In this document: piece by piece, positions 49,598 to 58,273 of the stretch | Position numbering within the stretch: the first letter of the stretch is position 1 | Layout of the letters: each line of letters opens with the position of its first letter | Source: Halalkalicoccus paucihalophilus | GTDB taxonomy: Archaea; Halobacteriota; Halobacteria; Halobacteriales; Halalkalicoccaceae | Assembly (NCBI RefSeq): GCF_001593955.1 | Contig: NZ_LTAZ01000005.1 | Span: forward strand, 396,001 to 460,000 | Direction of reading: 5' to 3' | DNA length: 64,000 nucleotides | The notes under the pieces: model-generated | Told to the model about the DNA's origin: nothing | The model's database searches: none | What the model saw: only the letters and a program-made list of their open reading frames with translations | Translations under genes and position numbers: made by a program

Positions 49598-49990
49598 CTA
49601 TAGTTCGGGGAACTCCTCCTGATAGCCCGTCCCGTCGAGTCGGTCCTCCCGAAGCGGCCAGACAGCCAGGAGCGTCGCGCGCTCGCCCTCGAGCGCTCGC
49701 GAGGTGTGGGGAACTTCGGGCGGGATCGTCAACGCGTCGTAGGGTTCGAGCGAGACGCGCTCGCCGTCGACGAGGAAGTCGAGTCGACCCTCGACGAGCA
49801 TGTTCATCTGTTCGTAGGGATGCGTGTGGGGCTCCCCGTCGGGCTTTTCGGGACCGATCCGGGAGAGACCGATCATCTGGTCGATCCCGCGAAAGACGAC
49901 CTGCTCGAAGCCCGGTTCCTCGCGATACGGTGCGACCTCCCGCAGGTTGTGGACGGCCGGTATCGCGGACGAATCGTAGTCGAGTGGCAT
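49598..49990 (-). CDS. cupin-domain protein
   Basis: 130 residues, single cupin barrel. The metal motif 1 reads PHTHPYEQMNMLVEGRLDFL (two His, Glu) and motif 2 PPEVPHTSRALEGERATLLA with the last His. Possible dioxygenase, isomerase or regulator; function not assignable. Convergent with the Vms1-like gene (7 bp apart). Confidence 0.88.
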   Translation of the reverse strand: MPLDYDSSAIPAVHNLREVAPYREEPGFEQVVFRGIDQMIGLSRIGPEKPDGEPHTHPYEQMNMLVEGRLDFLVDGERVSLEPYDALTIPPEVPHTSRALEGERATLLAVWPLREDRLDGTGYQEEFPEL

Positions 49991-50044
49991 GCGGGTACAT
50001 TCCGCGTGTGCAGGATAAACGTACCCGTTCGTCTCCGGCGAGAA

Positions 50045-50902
50045 TCAGGCCAGCGACTCTTCGAGCCGGTCGATCAGCTCCGTCGAGCCGACGTAGACGG
50101 GCACCCGCTCGTGGAGGTCCTCGGGGTCGACCTCGAGGATCGAGCGCTCGCCGTCCGAAGAGCGCCCGCCGGCGGTCTCGACGATATATCCCACTGGATT
50201 GCCCTCGAACTGGAGGCGGAGTTTGCCCTCGGGGGCCGACTCCAGAGCGGGGTACGCGAAGATCCCGCCGTAGGTCAGCACTTGATTGACGTCGCCGATC
50301 ATCGACCCGCCGTAGCGGAGTCGCAGACTCTCGTCGCTCTCGACCTCCTCGACGAACGCCGCAAAGTCGTCTGTCCAGTCCGGTACTCGACCGCCGAAGC
50401 CGTAGACGGCGGGTTCGTCGGGTAGCGTGAGGTCCTCCCGAACCGCCTCCCGTTCGCCGTCGGTCACGACGTACTCGGTGACCTCGCCGTCGGCGGCGGT
50501 CGCCATCGTGGTGATCGGGCCGTAGAGCACGTACGTCGCCCCGACCAGTTCGTGCCCGGCGGCGGGCAGCGGCGCGTCGTAGATCCCGACGATGGTCCCC
50601 ATCGTGTTGTTGGGCTTGAGGTTCGAGGATCCGTCAAGCGGATCGACCGCGATCGAGAGGCCCTCACCCGTATCGACGCTCTCTTTCGTTTCCTCGCTCG
50701 CGTACTGGCCGACGCCCTCTATCGCGCCCAGTCGCTCCTCTAAGAGGTCGTCGGCGTAGTCGTCGGCCGCGAGTCGGAGCTCGCCGCTGGGGTTCTTGCC
50801 GGCGGTCTCGGCTCGCCGGCCGGGTAGGGCGGAGCGGATCTCGGGGGCAGTGCGTGCGACCGTCTCGAAGACCTCTTCGACGGTGTCGGAGTGGTCCGAC
50901 AT
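50045..50902 (-). CDS. fbp: class 1 fructose-1,6-bisphosphatase
   Basis: 285 residues from the ATG at 50902. Metal and phosphate site motifs: DDYADDLLEERLGAIEGVG then ASEETKESVD, SIAVDPLDGSSNLKPNNTMG and RYGGSMIGDVNQVLTYGGIF. It hydrolyses fructose 1,6-bisphosphate to fructose 6-phosphate, the committed gluconeogenic step. The ATG overlaps the stop of the aldolase gene (ATGA), so both act in one operon. Confidence 0.94.
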   Translation of the reverse strand: MSDHSDTVEEVFETVARTAPEIRSALPGRRAETAGKNPSGELRLAADDYADDLLEERLGAIEGVGQYASEETKESVDTGEGLSIAVDPLDGSSNLKPNNTMGTIVGIYDAPLPAAGHELVGATYVLYGPITTMATAADGEVTEYVVTDGEREAVREDLTLPDEPAVYGFGGRVPDWTDDFAAFVEEVESDESLRLRYGGSMIGDVNQVLTYGGIFAYPALESAPEGKLRLQFEGNPVGYIVETAGGRSSDGERSILEVDPEDLHERVPVYVGSTELIDRLEESLA

Positions 50903-51714
50903 CAGTCGTCGGCGGCGGCCGTCTCGGTCGATGCGAGCGCCTCGTCGGCGCTCGCGCCCTCGAAGATGACTTCTTCGAGGGCGTCGAGCAGCGCCGTGGG
51001 GTTCTCGCGCTGGAAGACGTTCCGTCCGACCGCGAGCCCCGAGGCGCCGGCGCTGATCGCGCTCTCGACGGTCTCGAGGAACTCCCTGTCGCTGGCTTTC
51101 GACCCGCCGGACATCACGACCTTGCTCTTTCCGGCCATCGCACAGGCGTGTTCCATCGCCTCGGGCGATCCGGGATACTTCACCTTCGTGATGTCCGCAC
51201 CGAGTTCCAGTCCCAGACGGGTCGCATAGGAGATTACGTCGGGCTTGGTGTCGTTTTTGAGTCCCTGGCCGCGCGGGTAGGACCACATGACAACCGCCAT
51301 GTCCTCCTCGCGGGCCGCCTCTTGGACCTCGCGGAACTCCTCTGCCATCTCGACTTCGTGGTTCGAGCCCCCATACAGGGTGAAGCCGACGGCATCCGCA
51401 CCCAGATCGGCGGCGTACTCGGGCGAGCAGTTGACCGCAGAATCGTGCTCGCCCATCCAGAGGTTCGACGTGCCGTTGGTCTTGAGCAGGAGGTTCACGT
51501 CGTCCTCATAAGAGGGGTAGTACGCCTCCGCAATCCCCTTCTGGACGGCGACCGCGGTCACCGCGTCGTGGGTGGCGACCTCGAAGACCCGCTCGGGATC
51601 CATCGTCTCGGGGACGGGTTCGAAGTCCACGGGTCCGTGTTCGAGGCCGTGGTCGTAGGCGAGAATCAGTACCTTCCCATCGCGGACGATCGGAGAGTCG
51701 GAAAGCGGGAGCAT
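50902..51714 (-). CDS. fba: class I fructose-bisphosphate aldolase, archaeal (FbaB) type
   Basis: 270 residues, DhnA-type aldolase. The barrel contains VLILAYDHGLEHGPVDFEPV, the Schiff-base lysine in GADITKVKYPGSPE, and the phosphate-binding loops VMSGGSKASDREFLETV and AGASGLAVGRNVFQREN. The related ADTH synthase fold is an alternative, but coupling with fructose-bisphosphatase fits aldolase. First gene of the fba-fbp operon. Confidence 0.93.
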   Translation of the reverse strand: MLPLSDSPIVRDGKVLILAYDHGLEHGPVDFEPVPETMDPERVFEVATHDAVTAVAVQKGIAEAYYPSYEDDVNLLLKTNGTSNLWMGEHDSAVNCSPEYAADLGADAVGFTLYGGSNHEVEMAEEFREVQEAAREEDMAVVMWSYPRGQGLKNDTKPDVISYATRLGLELGADITKVKYPGSPEAMEHACAMAGKSKVVMSGGSKASDREFLETVESAISAGASGLAVGRNVFQRENPTALLDALEEVIFEGASADEALASTETAAADD

Positions 51715-51734
51715 TCGTGTGAGAATCCGGCGAC

Positions 51735-51747
51735 CTACTATAAGAAA
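51735..51747 (-). promoter_or_regulatory. TATA-like box of the fba-fbp operon
   Basis: On the minus strand TTTCTTATAGTAG lies 21-33 nt before the fba ATG at 51714, consistent with leaderless transcription. Confidence 0.6.
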
Positions 51748-51888
51748 CTACTGCCCGTCGTCCGTCAGCGATACGGAGGATAGGGATCCGCTACCGAACG
51801 ATTCCGGCGGATATGGGGCGGAAGACTAACTCCGAAGATAGTAAACCCCGTCCGGCACGCTTAGGACCTCCCCGGGTGAAGCGATCCC

Positions 51889-52746
51889 ATGACCATCGAA
51901 TCTGTCGAGCGGATCGGCGTGATCGGTGCAGGGACCATGGGCAACGGCATCGCACAGGTCTGTGCACTCAACGGCTACGAGGTCGTCATGCGCGACATCG
52001 AAGACGAGTTCGTCGAGAACGGTATCGAGGCGATCGACGACAGTCTGGGACGGTTCGTCTCGAAGGGCCGGATCGACGAGAGCGAGGTGGAGGCGACCAA
52101 GGGACGGATCACCGGGACGACGGACCTCGACGACCTCGCCGACTGTGAACTCGTGATCGAGGCCGCCGTCGAGAAGATGGAGGTCAAGCAGGAGATCTTC
52201 GCCGACCTCGAAACCGTTACCGACGAGGACGTGATCCTCGCGACCAATACGAGCACCCTCTCGATCACGACCATCGCGAGCGCGACCGACCGCGAGGAAC
52301 GGGTGGTCGGGCTTCACTTCATGAACCCCGTCCCGATCATGGAGGGAGTCGAGGTCGTCGTCGGCGAGAAGACGGGCGCCGAAACCATCGATCTCGTCCA
52401 CGCGCTGGCGACGGATCTCGGGAAGACCACCTGGGAGTCCGACGACAAGCCCGGGTTCGTCACCAACCGGATCCTAATGCCGTGGATCAACGAGGGCATC
52501 CGAGCATACGACGAGGGCGTCGCCTCGAAGGAGGACATCGATACGGGGATGGAACTCGGAACGAACGTACCGATGGGACCGCTGACGCTCGCGGACCACA
52601 TCGGACTCGACATCTGTCTCGACGCCAGCGAGACGCTGTCCGAGGAACTCGGCGACCGGTACAAACCCGCCTACTTGCTCAAACGGAAGGTCGACGCGGG
52701 CGATCTCGGCAAGAAGAGCGGGGCGGGATTTTACGAGTACGACTGA
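51889..52746 (+). CDS. hbd: 3-hydroxyacyl-CoA dehydrogenase
   Basis: 285 residues, the short (3-hydroxybutyryl-CoA dehydrogenase-like) form. N-terminal NAD loop IGVIGAGTMGNGIAQVCALN, the catalytic His in VVGLHFMNPVPIMEGVEVV, then KPGFVTNRILMPWINEGIRA and the C-terminal GKKSGAGFYEYD. It reversibly oxidises (S)-3-hydroxyacyl-CoA in beta-oxidation. No hydratase domain is attached. Convergent with the squalene/phytoene synthase gene. Confidence 0.95.
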   Translation: MTIESVERIGVIGAGTMGNGIAQVCALNGYEVVMRDIEDEFVENGIEAIDDSLGRFVSKGRIDESEVEATKGRITGTTDLDDLADCELVIEAAVEKMEVKQEIFADLETVTDEDVILATNTSTLSITTIASATDREERVVGLHFMNPVPIMEGVEVVVGEKTGAETIDLVHALATDLGKTTWESDDKPGFVTNRILMPWINEGIRAYDEGVASKEDIDTGMELGTNVPMGPLTLADHIGLDICLDASETLSEELGDRYKPAYLLKRKVDAGDLGKKSGAGFYEYD

Positions 52747-52756
52747 CCGTTCGGGT

Positions 52757-53857
52757 TCAGGCTAGATGGAACGGCCGCTCTGCGATCGTCGTCCGGAGGT
52801 CGCCGACGGCGTTCGCGTCGGTCTCGCCGAGCATTCGGGTGACGATTGCGCTGACCTCCTCGTGCGAGACCTTCACGCCCACCTCCGAGAGGGCGTCCTC
52901 GGGCCTGGCCGAGAGTTCGCGCAGGGTGCCGACCGCGAGCAGATAGGGGATCGCCCACGCGGCCAGCCGGTTGCCGTCGACCTCGGGGAGGGTCTCGAGG
53001 TAGCGCTGGGCGTCGTCGAGGAACGTCCGGGCGTGGTTCGCGGTCCGTCTGACGACCGCCTTCGATCCGTCCGCGTGTTCCTCGGCGAGTACGCCCTCCT
53101 GTGGGATGTTCTCCGCGTCGAGCCACGCCGCAGGCAGGTAGACGTTGTCCTCCTCGCGGTAGTCGTCGTAGACGTCCTTCGAGATGTTCACCAGTTGGAG
53201 CAGGAGGCCGAACGATTCGGCGGTGTCGTAGAGGGTTCGCTCGACCGACCGGTCGATCCGTCCAGCGTCGTCGGTCCCGTCCGTGGGTGGGCCCGTGTTT
53301 CGACAGATGAGGTTGGTGATGAGGACCCCCACGGTGCCCGCGGCGTAGTAACAGTACTCCTCGAGTTCCTCGCGCGTCTCGATCCTGAGTCCGCCGCGAT
53401 CGGCGTAGCGCTCGACGAACACCGCCATCCCCGAGACGAGTTCGAGGACGGGCGGCCGGATCGCCTCCGTCACGGAGTCGTGCTGGCGCTCGAAGGTTCG
53501 CACGACACGGGGGGTTCGGGCGACCACCGTCCAGTCGGCGGTACGCTCGCCGTCGTCGGGGAGCCACTCGGCGACGGCCTCGGTGAACGCCTCGACTCCC
53601 GTGGGGTCGTCGGGATCGAGGACGGCGTGATAGGTCCGAAGCAGCGTCGCCTGCGTCTCCGGTGGAATGTGACTGGCGTCCTCGACGGTATCGGCGATGC
53701 GACAGAGCAGATAGCCCACGCAGATGTACGACGACATGGGCTCCTCTAGGACATCGATCGTCAGCGCGAACGTCCGTGAGACGCCCTCGACCGCCTCGTG
53801 ACACCACTCGAGGTCGGCGGCGGCCTCGGACAACGAACTCGGGGAGGATCCAGACAT
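52757..53857 (-). CDS. squalene/phytoene synthase family protein
   Basis: 366 residues from the ATG at 53857 (the frame runs on upstream, but there it is antisense to the acyl-CoA dehydrogenase gene). Both Asp-rich motifs of head-to-head prenyl synthases occur: LLCRIADTVEDASHIP and LQLVNISKDVYDDYREEDNV, with YCYYAAGTVGVLITNL between. The second motif and YYAAGTVG favour a squalene synthase-like role over CrtB, but this is not certain. Product would feed squalenes or carotenoids. Confidence 0.9.
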   Translation of the reverse strand: MSGSSPSSLSEAAADLEWCHEAVEGVSRTFALTIDVLEEPMSSYICVGYLLCRIADTVEDASHIPPETQATLLRTYHAVLDPDDPTGVEAFTEAVAEWLPDDGERTADWTVVARTPRVVRTFERQHDSVTEAIRPPVLELVSGMAVFVERYADRGGLRIETREELEEYCYYAAGTVGVLITNLICRNTGPPTDGTDDAGRIDRSVERTLYDTAESFGLLLQLVNISKDVYDDYREEDNVYLPAAWLDAENIPQEGVLAEEHADGSKAVVRRTANHARTFLDDAQRYLETLPEVDGNRLAAWAIPYLLAVGTLRELSARPEDALSEVGVKVSHEEVSAIVTRMLGETDANAVGDLRTTIAERPFHLA

Positions 53858-54130
53858 GGGCGTTGGCGGTCCTATGGGACGGAGACAAAAAAACCCACAG
53901 GACCCGGCGTGAGCCGTCCGAGCGGTGGAACCGTCCTTCGACGGAGGACAGGACCATCCCCGAACCGGCTGCTCGCTCTCGGCCCGAAGCGCCTCGGATG
54001 CTCGCAACCACGTCCCGACTGGCATGACCGTGGAGCCCCTCGAGTGCGATCCGAGGGGAGGCCGCGATGGAACGACGCGAGATCCCGGTCGAACCCGAAA
54101 CCTAAAGCATCGACCGGGAGGATTTGGTGT

Positions 54131-55273
54131 ATGGACTTCAGTCTCTCCGCCGAACAGAAACAGATCCGCGAGATGGTCGCGGAGTTCGTCGACGAGGAAA
54201 TCAAACCGCGCGCGAGCGAGATCGACGAGACCGACGAGTTCCCCCGCGATCTGGTCCGCGAGATGGGCGAGTTGGGGCTGATGGGGATGCCGTTTCCCGA
54301 GGAGTACGGTGGGGCCGGACTCGACTATCACTCCTATGCGATCGGCCTCGCGGAGATCGCCCGAGGGTCGGGCGGGCTCGGAACGGTTGTCGCCGCCCAC
54401 GTCTCGCTCGCGGGCAACATGCTCTACGAGTTCGGGAACGAAGACCAGAAAGGGACGTACCTGACGCCGCTCGCCGAGGGACGGGAGGTGGGCGCGTTCG
54501 CGCTCTCGGAGGCCGGCGCGGGCAGCGACGTGCCCGCGATGGAAACGCGCGCAGAGAAGGACGGCGACGAGTACGTGATCGACGGCGGGAAACTCTGGAT
54601 CTCCAATGGGTCGGTCGCCGACACCGTCACCCTCTTCGCGAAGACCGATCCCGACGCGGGCAACAAGGGGATCTCCTCCTTTATCGTCCGACCCGAGGAG
54701 GACGACGGGTTCCACGTGGAGGGCACGGAGCACAAACTCGGCGACAAGGGCTGTCCGACCGCCGAACTCCGATTCGACGGGATGCGGATCCCCGAATCCC
54801 GGCGGCTGGGCGAGGAGGGCGAGGGGTTCGTACAGGCGCTGAAAACCTTGAACGGAGGGCGTATCACCATCGCCGCCCGTGGGTTCGGGCTGGCACAGGC
54901 CGCACTCGACGACGCCCGCGAGTACGCGAACGAGCGCGAGCAGTTCGGCCAAAAAATCGGAGAATTTCAGACGATCAAACACAAGCTCGCGGACATGGAC
55001 ACCAAACTCAGCGCCGCGCGCCTGCTCATGCATCAGGCAGCAGATAAGAAAATGCGCGGCGAGGAGTTCATCAAGGAGGCCGCACAGGCGAAGCTCTATT
55101 CGAGCGAGATAAGTAGGGAAGTCGCGAACGAGGCGGTCCAGATCCACGGCGGGTACGGCTACACCACGGATTTCGACGTCGAGCGCTACTACCGGGACGC
55201 CAAACTCAACGAGATCTACGAGGGCACGAGCGAAATCCTCCGGAACACGATCGGCGAGAAGGTCCTAGACTGA
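54131..55273 (+). CDS. acyl-CoA dehydrogenase
   Basis: 380 residues from ATG 54131. FAD/acyl motifs: GAFALSEAGAGSDVPAMETR, DGGKLWISNGSVADTVTLFA, YANEREQFGQKIGEFQTIKH, and the C-terminal YYRDAKLNEIYEGTSEILRN. In short-chain members the catalytic Glu is in this last block (YEGTSE). It is a distant paralogue of the enzyme at 33582-34724. The 273 bp before it (53858-54130) contain no gene I can support. Its stop overlaps the convergent M23 gene by 9 bp. Confidence 0.94.
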   Translation: MDFSLSAEQKQIREMVAEFVDEEIKPRASEIDETDEFPRDLVREMGELGLMGMPFPEEYGGAGLDYHSYAIGLAEIARGSGGLGTVVAAHVSLAGNMLYEFGNEDQKGTYLTPLAEGREVGAFALSEAGAGSDVPAMETRAEKDGDEYVIDGGKLWISNGSVADTVTLFAKTDPDAGNKGISSFIVRPEEDDGFHVEGTEHKLGDKGCPTAELRFDGMRIPESRRLGEEGEGFVQALKTLNGGRITIAARGFGLAQAALDDAREYANEREQFGQKIGEFQTIKHKLADMDTKLSAARLLMHQAADKKMRGEEFIKEAAQAKLYSSEISREVANEAVQIHGGYGYTTDFDVERYYRDAKLNEIYEGTSEILRNTIGEKVLD

Positions 55274-56194
55274 TTCGACAGTTTGATTCCGTTCGACGAA
55301 TCCCGTTTCACGCCGTTCCGACCCCCCGTCGGATTCGACCGCGTAGTCGACGAATTCGACCGGTAGTCCCGCGCCGAGGAAGAACTCGGGTCGATCCTGG
55401 ACGTGGAAATGGAGGTGAGGCTCCGTCGAGTTGCCCGAGTTCCCACACCGGCCAACCGACTGGCCGCGTTCGACGCGCTCGCCCTCGCGTACCGCGACAC
55501 TCCCCTTCTTCAGGTGGGCGAGGACGCTGTACTCCTCGTCGGTGTGGCGGATCGTCACGTAGTTGCCCCGGAGGTCGCGCTGGAACGGGTCGACCCATCC
55601 CCCGAGATACGGGCTGTCGCGATGGCCGTCCGAGGCCGCGATCACCTCGCCGTCGGCGGGCGCGAGGATCGGTTCGTCGAAACAGTAGTACTCCTCCAGT
55701 CGGGTGCCCATGCCGGCGTGGCTCGTCCCGTCCTCGATGACGACGAAATCGTAGGCATACCGTTGGGTAAGGACCCCCCACGAGTGGGACGTCTCCTCCG
55801 TGGGACCGCCGTTGATCGCGGTCCACCGACCCGAAAACGGCAGCGAGAAACGGGTTTCCGATTCGTAGTTTTCAGGAGAGGGGAGTCCATCACGGTGGCG
55901 GGCGTAGATCGCGAGGTGACCGGTCAGCTGGTTGATCGAGGCGACGAGGACGAACGGATTGAGTAGTGTCAGGAGGGTGCTCGCCCAGAAGTGGAGTTTC
56001 GTCCCTCGATCGAACGTGAGCGACGAGTCTTCCGTGTCGTGAGACAGGCCTCGGACGACCGGCCAGAACCAAAACAGGAAAAACAGCGCGAACAACCGGA
56101 GGACGGAGAGCGGTTCGTAGAGGTAGCCGGGGACGGAGAGTGTTCCCAGATAGCCGAGAGTAGAAAGATCGAACCCACGCAGACGACGATACAT
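55265..56194 (-). CDS. M23-type (LytM) metallopeptidase domain membrane protein
   Basis: 309 residues. Two hydrophobic helices (about 30-48 and 73-92) anchor it; the rest (about 130-285) is a LytM-like beta domain: FDEPILAPADGEVIAASDGH, GNYVTIRHTDEEYSVLAHLK, KGSVAVREGERVERGQSVGR, and the His-x-His pair in TEPHLHFHVQD. The first His/Asp ligand pair may be in SHSWGVLTQRYAYDFV. Haloarchaea lack murein, so the substrate is not peptidoglycan of their own. Confidence 0.85.
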   Translation of the reverse strand: MYRRLRGFDLSTLGYLGTLSVPGYLYEPLSVLRLFALFFLFWFWPVVRGLSHDTEDSSLTFDRGTKLHFWASTLLTLLNPFVLVASINQLTGHLAIYARHRDGLPSPENYESETRFSLPFSGRWTAINGGPTEETSHSWGVLTQRYAYDFVVIEDGTSHAGMGTRLEEYYCFDEPILAPADGEVIAASDGHRDSPYLGGWVDPFQRDLRGNYVTIRHTDEEYSVLAHLKKGSVAVREGERVERGQSVGRCGNSGNSTEPHLHFHVQDRPEFFLGAGLPVEFVDYAVESDGGSERRETGFVERNQTVESV

Positions 56195-56425
56195 CGGTTG
56201 ACCTGTCGCAGCCCACCCGATAGTGCTTTCGGCCGATACTCGGTCGGCACTCGTCGGCGTCTCGACCCCTCTGATTTCGATCCCGAACCCCGATCAGGAA
56301 CTGTGAGCCGACGCACAACAGGTAGGATTCGAACAGCGAGCCGACTACGGGTGAGTCCGAGTCGGATCAGCGGTTCTTCGGTTCGGGATCGACAGCTTCG
56401 CCTTCCCGACCCGCGAACGGGAGGT

Positions 56426-56683
56426 ATGGCCGAAACGGACGGGACGACCGCGGAGTACCACGAAACGGACACCGAGCGCGTCCTTCAGTTCGACCGCGAG
56501 GGACGAGTCGTCGAGATCGCGCAGAACCGCGAGGGCTATGCCATGCTGATGGTTCGGGAGGGTGGCGACGAACTCGAACGCTACTACGGTTTCGACATGG
56601 CGCTGGATCACGCCGCCGAACTGCTCAGAGACGACCCCGGAGCCCTCCCGGTTCCCGAGGCTGCCGCGGACATGGGAATGTGA
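56426..56683 (+). CDS. small conserved haloarchaeal protein, uncharacterised
   Basis: 85 residues from ATG 56426, soluble and acidic: EYHETDTERVLQFDREGRVV, EIAQNREGYAMLMVREGGDE, LERYYGFDMALDHAAELL. Compact alpha/beta pattern with no recognised motif. It stands 50 bp before the thiolase on the same strand. The 231 bp before it (56195-56425) show no other gene. Confidence 0.75.
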   Translation: MAETDGTTAEYHETDTERVLQFDREGRVVEIAQNREGYAMLMVREGGDELERYYGFDMALDHAAELLRDDPGALPVPEAAADMGM

Positions 56684-56703
56684 TCTGTCCGCATTCGGCA
56701 GCC

Positions 56704-56711
56704 CTTTATCC
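56704..56711 (+). promoter_or_regulatory. TATA-like box of the thiolase gene
   Basis: CTTTATCC lies 22-29 nt before the ATG at 56733, supporting that start and an independent transcript from the small upstream gene. Confidence 0.55.
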
Positions 56712-56732
56712 GCCTATCGTCTACGGGGGACC

Positions 56733-57899
56733 ATGACAGGTGTTCGAATCGCTGGCACGGGACATACCCATTTCGGGCAGTTCCCCGAACGCACGGGGAG
56801 GGACCTCTTTGCGGAAGCCAGCGCCGGAGCTATCGAGGGTGCGGGCGTCGAGCGCGAGGACATCGAGGCGCTGTTCTACGGGAACTTCATGGGCGAACTC
56901 GCCGAGGACCAGGGCCATCAAGGGCCACTGATGGCCGAGATGGCGGGAGTTCGTGCGCCAGCGACGCGATTCGAGAGCGCATGTGCATCGAGCGGCGTTG
57001 CGGTGCGCGAGGCCGTAAAGAACATCAGAAACGGCGAGGCGGACGCCATCCTCGTCGGCGGGGCAGAACGCATGACCAACCTCGGGACCGCGGGCGCGAC
57101 CAAGGCGCTCTCGATCGCCGCCGACGAACTGTTCGAGATCCGCGCGGGGATGAACTTCCCCGGGGCGTACGCGCTGATGGCACAGGCCTATTTCAGCGAA
57201 TACGGCGGCGACCGGGAGGATCTGGCCCACATCGCGGTGAAGAACCACGAGAACGCCCTCGAAAACGAGTCCGCCCAGTACCAGCGCGCGATCACCGTCG
57301 AGGATGTCCTCGAAGCCCCGCCCGTCGCCGAACCGCTCGGGCTCTACGACGCCTGTCCGATCACCGACGGCGCGAGCGCGATGGTGCTCGTGAGCGACGA
57401 CTTCGCGGAACGCGAGGGGATCGACGCGCCCGTTTCGATTACGGGCACCGGACAGGGAAGCGACCGGATGGCGCTGGCGGACCGCGAGTATCTCGCACGG
57501 ACGCCTGCCGCCACCGCGGCCGCCGAAGAAGCGTATGCCGACGCGGGGATCGGCTCCGACGATATCGAGGTCGCGGAGGTACACGACTGCTTTACCATCG
57601 CCGAGGTGCTCGCGATCGAGTCGCTCGGCTTCTTCGAGCCCGGCGAGGGGATCGGGGCGGCCCGCGCGGGCGAGACGACGCGCGACGGATCGATTCCGAT
57701 CAACCTCTCGGGGGGACTGAAGGCGAAAGGTCACCCGGTGGGTGCGACCGGGACGAGCCAGATCGTCGAACTCGCGAGCGTCCTTTCGGGCGAGCACGTC
57801 AACAGCGACGCGGTTCCGGACGCGCGGATCGGCCTCACGCACAACGCCGGCGGCACCGTCGCCAGTACGACGGTGCATATCCTGGAGGTCCGATCATGA
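56733..57899 (+). CDS. thiolase family protein (acetyl-CoA acetyltransferase, archaeal SCP2-like type)
   Basis: 388 residues from ATG 56733. The nucleophile Cys lies in RFESACASSGVAVREA, the active His regions in VAEVHDCFTIAEVLAIES and GLKAKGHPVGATGTSQIVEL. The C-terminal Cys-Gly motif of bacterial thiolases is replaced by LTHNAGGTVAS, as in the archaeal group that partners a DUF35 Zn-ribbon/OB protein. That partner follows with a 4-bp overlap (ATGA). It condenses or cleaves acetoacetyl-CoA; no HMG-CoA synthase gene is adjacent here. Confidence 0.93.
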   Translation: MTGVRIAGTGHTHFGQFPERTGRDLFAEASAGAIEGAGVEREDIEALFYGNFMGELAEDQGHQGPLMAEMAGVRAPATRFESACASSGVAVREAVKNIRNGEADAILVGGAERMTNLGTAGATKALSIAADELFEIRAGMNFPGAYALMAQAYFSEYGGDREDLAHIAVKNHENALENESAQYQRAITVEDVLEAPPVAEPLGLYDACPITDGASAMVLVSDDFAEREGIDAPVSITGTGQGSDRMALADREYLARTPAATAAAEEAYADAGIGSDDIEVAEVHDCFTIAEVLAIESLGFFEPGEGIGAARAGETTRDGSIPINLSGGLKAKGHPVGATGTSQIVELASVLSGEHVNSDAVPDARIGLTHNAGGTVASTTVHILEVRS

Positions 57900-58273
57900 G
57901 CGAGCAACACGACGAGGGCTACGACGAGTGGATCGACGCGATCGACCGGGGCGAGGGCTACGCACTGGAGTGTTCGAACGGACACGGCTCGCTCCCGCCA
58001 CGCCGACTCTGTCCGGAGTGTGGTGACGCCGACCTCGAAAAGCGAGCGCTTCCCGACAGCGGGACGCTCGACACCTATACGACGATCCACGTCGCGACCC
58101 CCGCGTTCACGGAGGACGCCCCCTACACCGTCGCGATCGCGGACTTCGGCCTCGCGCGGCTGACCGGCCAACTACGTGGCGTCGAGGATCCCGAAGTCGG
58201 GATGCGACTCGCAGTCGGGGTCGAAGAACGGAAAACAGAGGACGAACCGCTACTCGTCTTCCGGCCCGCGTAG
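57896..58273 (+). CDS. Zn-ribbon / OB-fold (DUF35) protein, thiolase partner
   Basis: 125 residues: N-terminal helix, zinc ribbon [20 protein letters not shown] (first Cys, His and the Cys-x2-Cys pair) and an OB fold ([33 protein letters not shown]). DUF35 proteins bind CoA and bridge archaeal thiolase complexes. Its start overlaps the thiolase stop, so they are co-translated and probably form a complex. Its stop overlaps the convergent hydrolase gene by 24 bp. Confidence 0.92.
   Translation: MSEQHDEGYDEWIDAIDRGEGYALECSNGHGSLPPRRLCPECGDADLEKRALPDSGTLDTYTTIHVATPAFTEDAPYTVAIADFGLARLTGQLRGVEDPEVGMRLAVGVEERKTEDEPLLVFRPA

Noticed and set aside
53858-55147. 430-residue N-terminal extension of the squalene/phytoene synthase frame
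   Set aside because: Lies antisense to the acyl-CoA dehydrogenase; the family N-terminus starts at the ATG at 53857.
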